Made by a program: the position numbers and the translations under genes. Of a stretch of DNA of 64,000 bases, positions 62,124 to 64,000 are shown piece after piece. The stretch is from assembly GCF_026191675.1 (NCBI RefSeq), contig NZ_JAKRRY010000026.1, positions 1-64,000 of the forward strand. The letters are read 5' to 3'. Each line of letters begins with the position of its first letter. Position 1 is the first letter of the stretch. This DNA comes from Vibrio qingdaonensis. GTDB taxonomy: Bacteria > Pseudomonadota > Gammaproteobacteria > Enterobacterales > Vibrionaceae. Under the pieces are notes generated by a model. That model was not told the origin of the DNA. It did no database searches and worked only from the letters and a program-made list of their open reading frames with translations.

Positions 62124-63257
62124 TTAACCCTTTCCTGCGTTAAAATCCTTTTTGAATTTTGTTACTTTTTCTAGGTATCGGCGTGATTCAGAATTTGGGT
62201 GTTTTTTCGTTAATGCCCAATAAACTTGATTAGGTTGCAAAGAATTCAAATCATTCATTGCTCGCTTTCTATCTTTGCTGAACGTATTCAATACTCCCCC
62301 CGTCCCACCGTTATACGCTGATATCATGCTGTACTCGAGAGATGTTGGATGACGAACCGCCTTCAGGTAGCGATTTTTTAGGATATAAAAATAAGCCGTA
62401 CCGGTATCAATATTCTGCTCGGGATTAAAAAGGTACTCTGGCGATGGTTCACCAGGCTTATTTTTAACCAGCTTAAATACGTCTCGTCCCGCCGTTTTGG
62501 GCACCACTTGCATCAAACCATACGCATTGGCCCAACTTACCGCATAAGGATTAAAGCTACTTTCCGTTTTGATGATGGCGTATATGAGGTCTTCTGGGAT
62601 GTCATATTTGAGCGACGCGCGCCTAACGATATCGGCATATTGATAACTTCGTTTGCTCGCATGGTCTTTTACCATGGGGATTTCTACGTAGTACGCTTTT
62701 TTATAATCGACATTCTTTGTTTTGACTTTATTGGCAATAAGATAGTCCGCAAAGCGACTCGCACGCCACGACCATTGCATCGGTTTTTGCTCTTGGTCGA
62801 CAACTTGGTTGTAAAGAAAGGGCTGCCCCTCAAGCTTAATGCTGCGAGACGAGAATAAATCGACACTCGCGGGATCATCAGGAGTGAGCAAGGTTGTGAC
62901 GATCGCATTTTTAAGATGCTTTTCCGGCTCAGTAGGCGAGACGGTTTCAATCGTTATCAACCCTTTGCTAAAATCGACTTCTGCGCGACTCAGGTAATTA
63001 TCAATGTACTTGACGTAATTGCTTTTCCCCGCCACTTTAATCTCACGGCTACCCCAGCGCTTTTCGATATTGCCATTGAAGCTACCAATTAAGGCATCCA
63101 TCGCCTTGGTATCTTTGAGGTACTGCCCTGGAAGTTCAGCAAGGTTTTTAGCAAAACGGTTGGTCGGTTCATAATTAACATCGTAAATTTTTTCAATAAA
63201 TTCACGGCTGCAGCCTACTAGCAGTATCGGTACCAAGAAATAAATCAGTTTTTTCAT
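62124..63257 (-). CDS. mltC: Membrane-bound lytic murein transglycosylase C
   Basis: Outer-membrane lipoprotein that cleaves peptidoglycan to 1,6-anhydro muropeptides. Start at ATG 63257 (377 residues): signal MKKLIYFLVPILLVGC, lipidated Cys16 with Ser next. An N-terminal MltC domain, then the SLT catalytic domain (about 190-360) with the catalytic Glu in IIKTESSFNPYAVSWANAYGLMQV and SAYNGGTGGV. No clear ribosome binding site: a terminator hairpin ends nine bases before the ATG, so the start region is unusual. Third gene of mutY-yggX-mltC. Confidence 0.95.
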   Translation of the reverse strand: MKKLIYFLVPILLVGCSREFIEKIYDVNYEPTNRFAKNLAELPGQYLKDTKAMDALIGSFNGNIEKRWGSREIKVAGKSNYVKYIDNYLSRAEVDFSKGLITIETVSPTEPEKHLKNAIVTTLLTPDDPASVDLFSSRSIKLEGQPFLYNQVVDQEQKPMQWSWRASRFADYLIANKVKTKNVDYKKAYYVEIPMVKDHASKRSYQYADIVRRASLKYDIPEDLIYAIIKTESSFNPYAVSWANAYGLMQVVPKTAGRDVFKLVKNKPGEPSPEYLFNPEQNIDTGTAYFYILKNRYLKAVRHPTSLEYSMISAYNGGTGGVLNTFSKDRKRAMNDLNSLQPNQVYWALTKKHPNSESRRYLEKVTKFKKDFNAGKG

Positions 63258-63265
63258 AGTCGCTA

Positions 63266-63295
63266 ATAAAAACACCACGCTAGGTGGTGTTTTTC
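63266..63295 (-). terminator. Terminator-like hairpin between yggX and mltC
   Basis: On the minus strand AAAACACCAC / GTGGTGTTTT with a five-base loop, then TTTTATTAG. It lies directly against the mltC start. Confidence 0.85.
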
Positions 63296-63309
63296 AATAT
63301 CCTTATTTC

Positions 63310-63582
63310 TTACTCTGACGGCGGCGTGTACCCATCGATCACGATGTCTTTCCCTTCAAATAGAAAGTTGACCATTTCGGTTTCAAGCAACTTTCGATGT
63401 TCAGGATCCATCATGTTAAGTTTTTTCTCGTTGATCAGCATCGTTTGCTTAGATTGCCACTGCGCCCACGCTTCTTTTGATACGTTGTCGAAAATACGTT
63501 TGCCCAAATCACCAGGGTACAGCTGAAAGTCTAACCCTTCGGCATCTTTTTGTAGTCGAGCACAGAAGACCATACGGCTCAT
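63310..63582 (-). CDS. yggX: Probable Fe(2+)-trafficking protein YggX
   Basis: 90 residues: MSRMVFCARLQKDAEGLDFQLYPG with the conserved Cys7, and WAQWQSKQTMLINEKKLNMMDPEHRKLLE, typical of the family, which protects iron-sulfur enzymes from oxidation. It starts 14 bases after the mutY stop (same order in E. coli), so cotranscribed. Confidence 0.96.
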   Translation of the reverse strand: MSRMVFCARLQKDAEGLDFQLYPGDLGKRIFDNVSKEAWAQWQSKQTMLINEKKLNMMDPEHRKLLETEMVNFLFEGKDIVIDGYTPPSE

Positions 63583-63596
63583 AATGTTATCCTTAA

Positions 63597-64000
63597 TTAT
63601 ATTCGTTGCAAGGCATGGATAAGCTGCTTGACTGGTGCAGCTAAGCCAACCTTATCTGGTTTAGACATGTTATACCAAAGACCTTGCGACGGTTCCATGA
63701 TCATTGTAGGAAGCTGATTCAAGGTCACGATGATTGGCGTAATATCGAGATGGTAATGACTAAAGGTATGGCGAAAAGCGATATCAGTTTCCGTCGACTG
63801 AATCATACCTTCTTCAATGTTCAGTTTATCCAAGGTCTCCGTGATATCAGCAACTTGGCTTTCAGGGAAACAAAAAAGTCCCCCCCAAATCCCAGATTGA
63901 GGACGTTGCGCTAACCAAACGTCCTCCTTGTACTTTAAAATCACAAACCATGTTTCTTTTTCTGGCTTAATCTTTTTCGGTTTTTTACCAGGAAATTCTA
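63597..64000 (-). CDS. mutY: Adenine DNA glycosylase MutY, C-terminal part (gene runs off the window edge)
   Basis: Removes adenine opposite 8-oxoguanine. Only the last 134 codons or so are in the window. The frame is open to the edge, reading FPGKKPKKIKPEKETWFVILKYKEDVWLAQRP, then GIWGGLFCFPES, and the C-terminal NUDIX-like domain that recognises 8-oxoG, with HTFSHYHLDITPI. The iron-sulfur cluster and catalytic domain lie outside. Confidence 0.95.
   Translation of the reverse strand, partial: EFPGKKPKKIKPEKETWFVILKYKEDVWLAQRPQSGIWGGLFCFPESQVADITETLDKLNIEEGMIQSTETDIAFRHTFSHYHLDITPIIVTLNQLPTMIMEPSQGLWYNMSKPDKVGLAAPVKQLIHALQRI

Overview
The window is core chromosome of a gammaproteobacterium of the family Vibrionaceae, very probably the genus Vibrio (large chromosome). 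Reasons: nearly every protein reads as a full-length Vibrio-type orthologue; it carries a sodium-pumping oxaloacetate decarboxylase (oadGAB) beside a Ser/Arg tRNA array and csrA, the luxS-gshA pair, and an arcA-argF-pyrBI block. Base composition is even at mid-40s % G+C. I see no transposase, integrase, phage gene, CRISPR array, toxin-antitoxin pair or defence island. Species cannot be fixed from this sequence.

Layout. 1-7398: the start of tkt (minus) diverges from metK; then a DUF2189 membrane protein, sprT, the secreted nuclease endA, and rsmE-gshB-yqgE-ruvX. 7399-17391 (minus): luxS, gshA, an M16 lipoprotein peptidase, yqaA, a quinone-oxidoreductase-like MDR protein and oadGAB. 17756-18952: one minus-strand tRNA operon with seven tRNA-Arg(ACG) and two tRNA-Ser(GCT). 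19082-25366 (minus): csrA, lysC with a small ORF in front, alaS, recA under a LexA box, and pncC. 25489-29482: mutS (plus), then an orphan GH2-like beta-sandwich protein and rraB (minus). 29483-34665 (plus): a structured intergenic region, arcA, argF, a pyrBI leader with attenuator, pyrB, pyrI, ridA. 34667-40028 (minus): plsC, murA, ibaG, mlaFEDCB. 40330-49513 (plus): yrbG, kdsD, kdsC, lptCAB, rpoN, hpf, ptsN, rapZ, npr, mgtE. 49634-53518 (minus): rplS-trmD-rimM-rpsP operon and ffh. 53691-55861 (plus): a CcsA/YpjD-like protein and a CorB-like CNNM transporter. 55937-59614 (minus): metH. 59916-61241 (plus): a CPA1 Na+/H+ antiporter. 61544-64000 (minus): a Phe-Thr-Phe-Asn tRNA operon, mltC, yggX and the 3' part of mutY.

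How the genes work together. Methionine/SAM metabolism is represented by metK, metH and luxS; metK and metH both carry tandem MetJ-type met boxes. Envelope biogenesis is concentrated at 34.7-44.6 kb: phospholipid synthesis (plsC), peptidoglycan precursor (murA), outer-membrane lipid asymmetry (Mla), Kdo synthesis (KdsD/KdsC) and LPS export (LptABC). Next to it are sigma-54 and the nitrogen PTS branch. Sodium bioenergetics is represented by OadGAB and the CPA1 antiporter.

I did not find an undescribed multi-gene system and do not claim one. The observations most worth following are regulatory or structural: a 40-codon leader peptide plus UTP-type attenuator, with a conserved AATTTG start site, ahead of pyrBI; a 41-codon ORF that ends on the lysC ribosome binding site; strong dyad structures upstream of arcA; a threefold-repeated two-gene tRNA-Arg unit with compensatory acceptor-stem variants; a spacer motif shared by both tRNA operons; and absence of recX from the recA-alaS gap.
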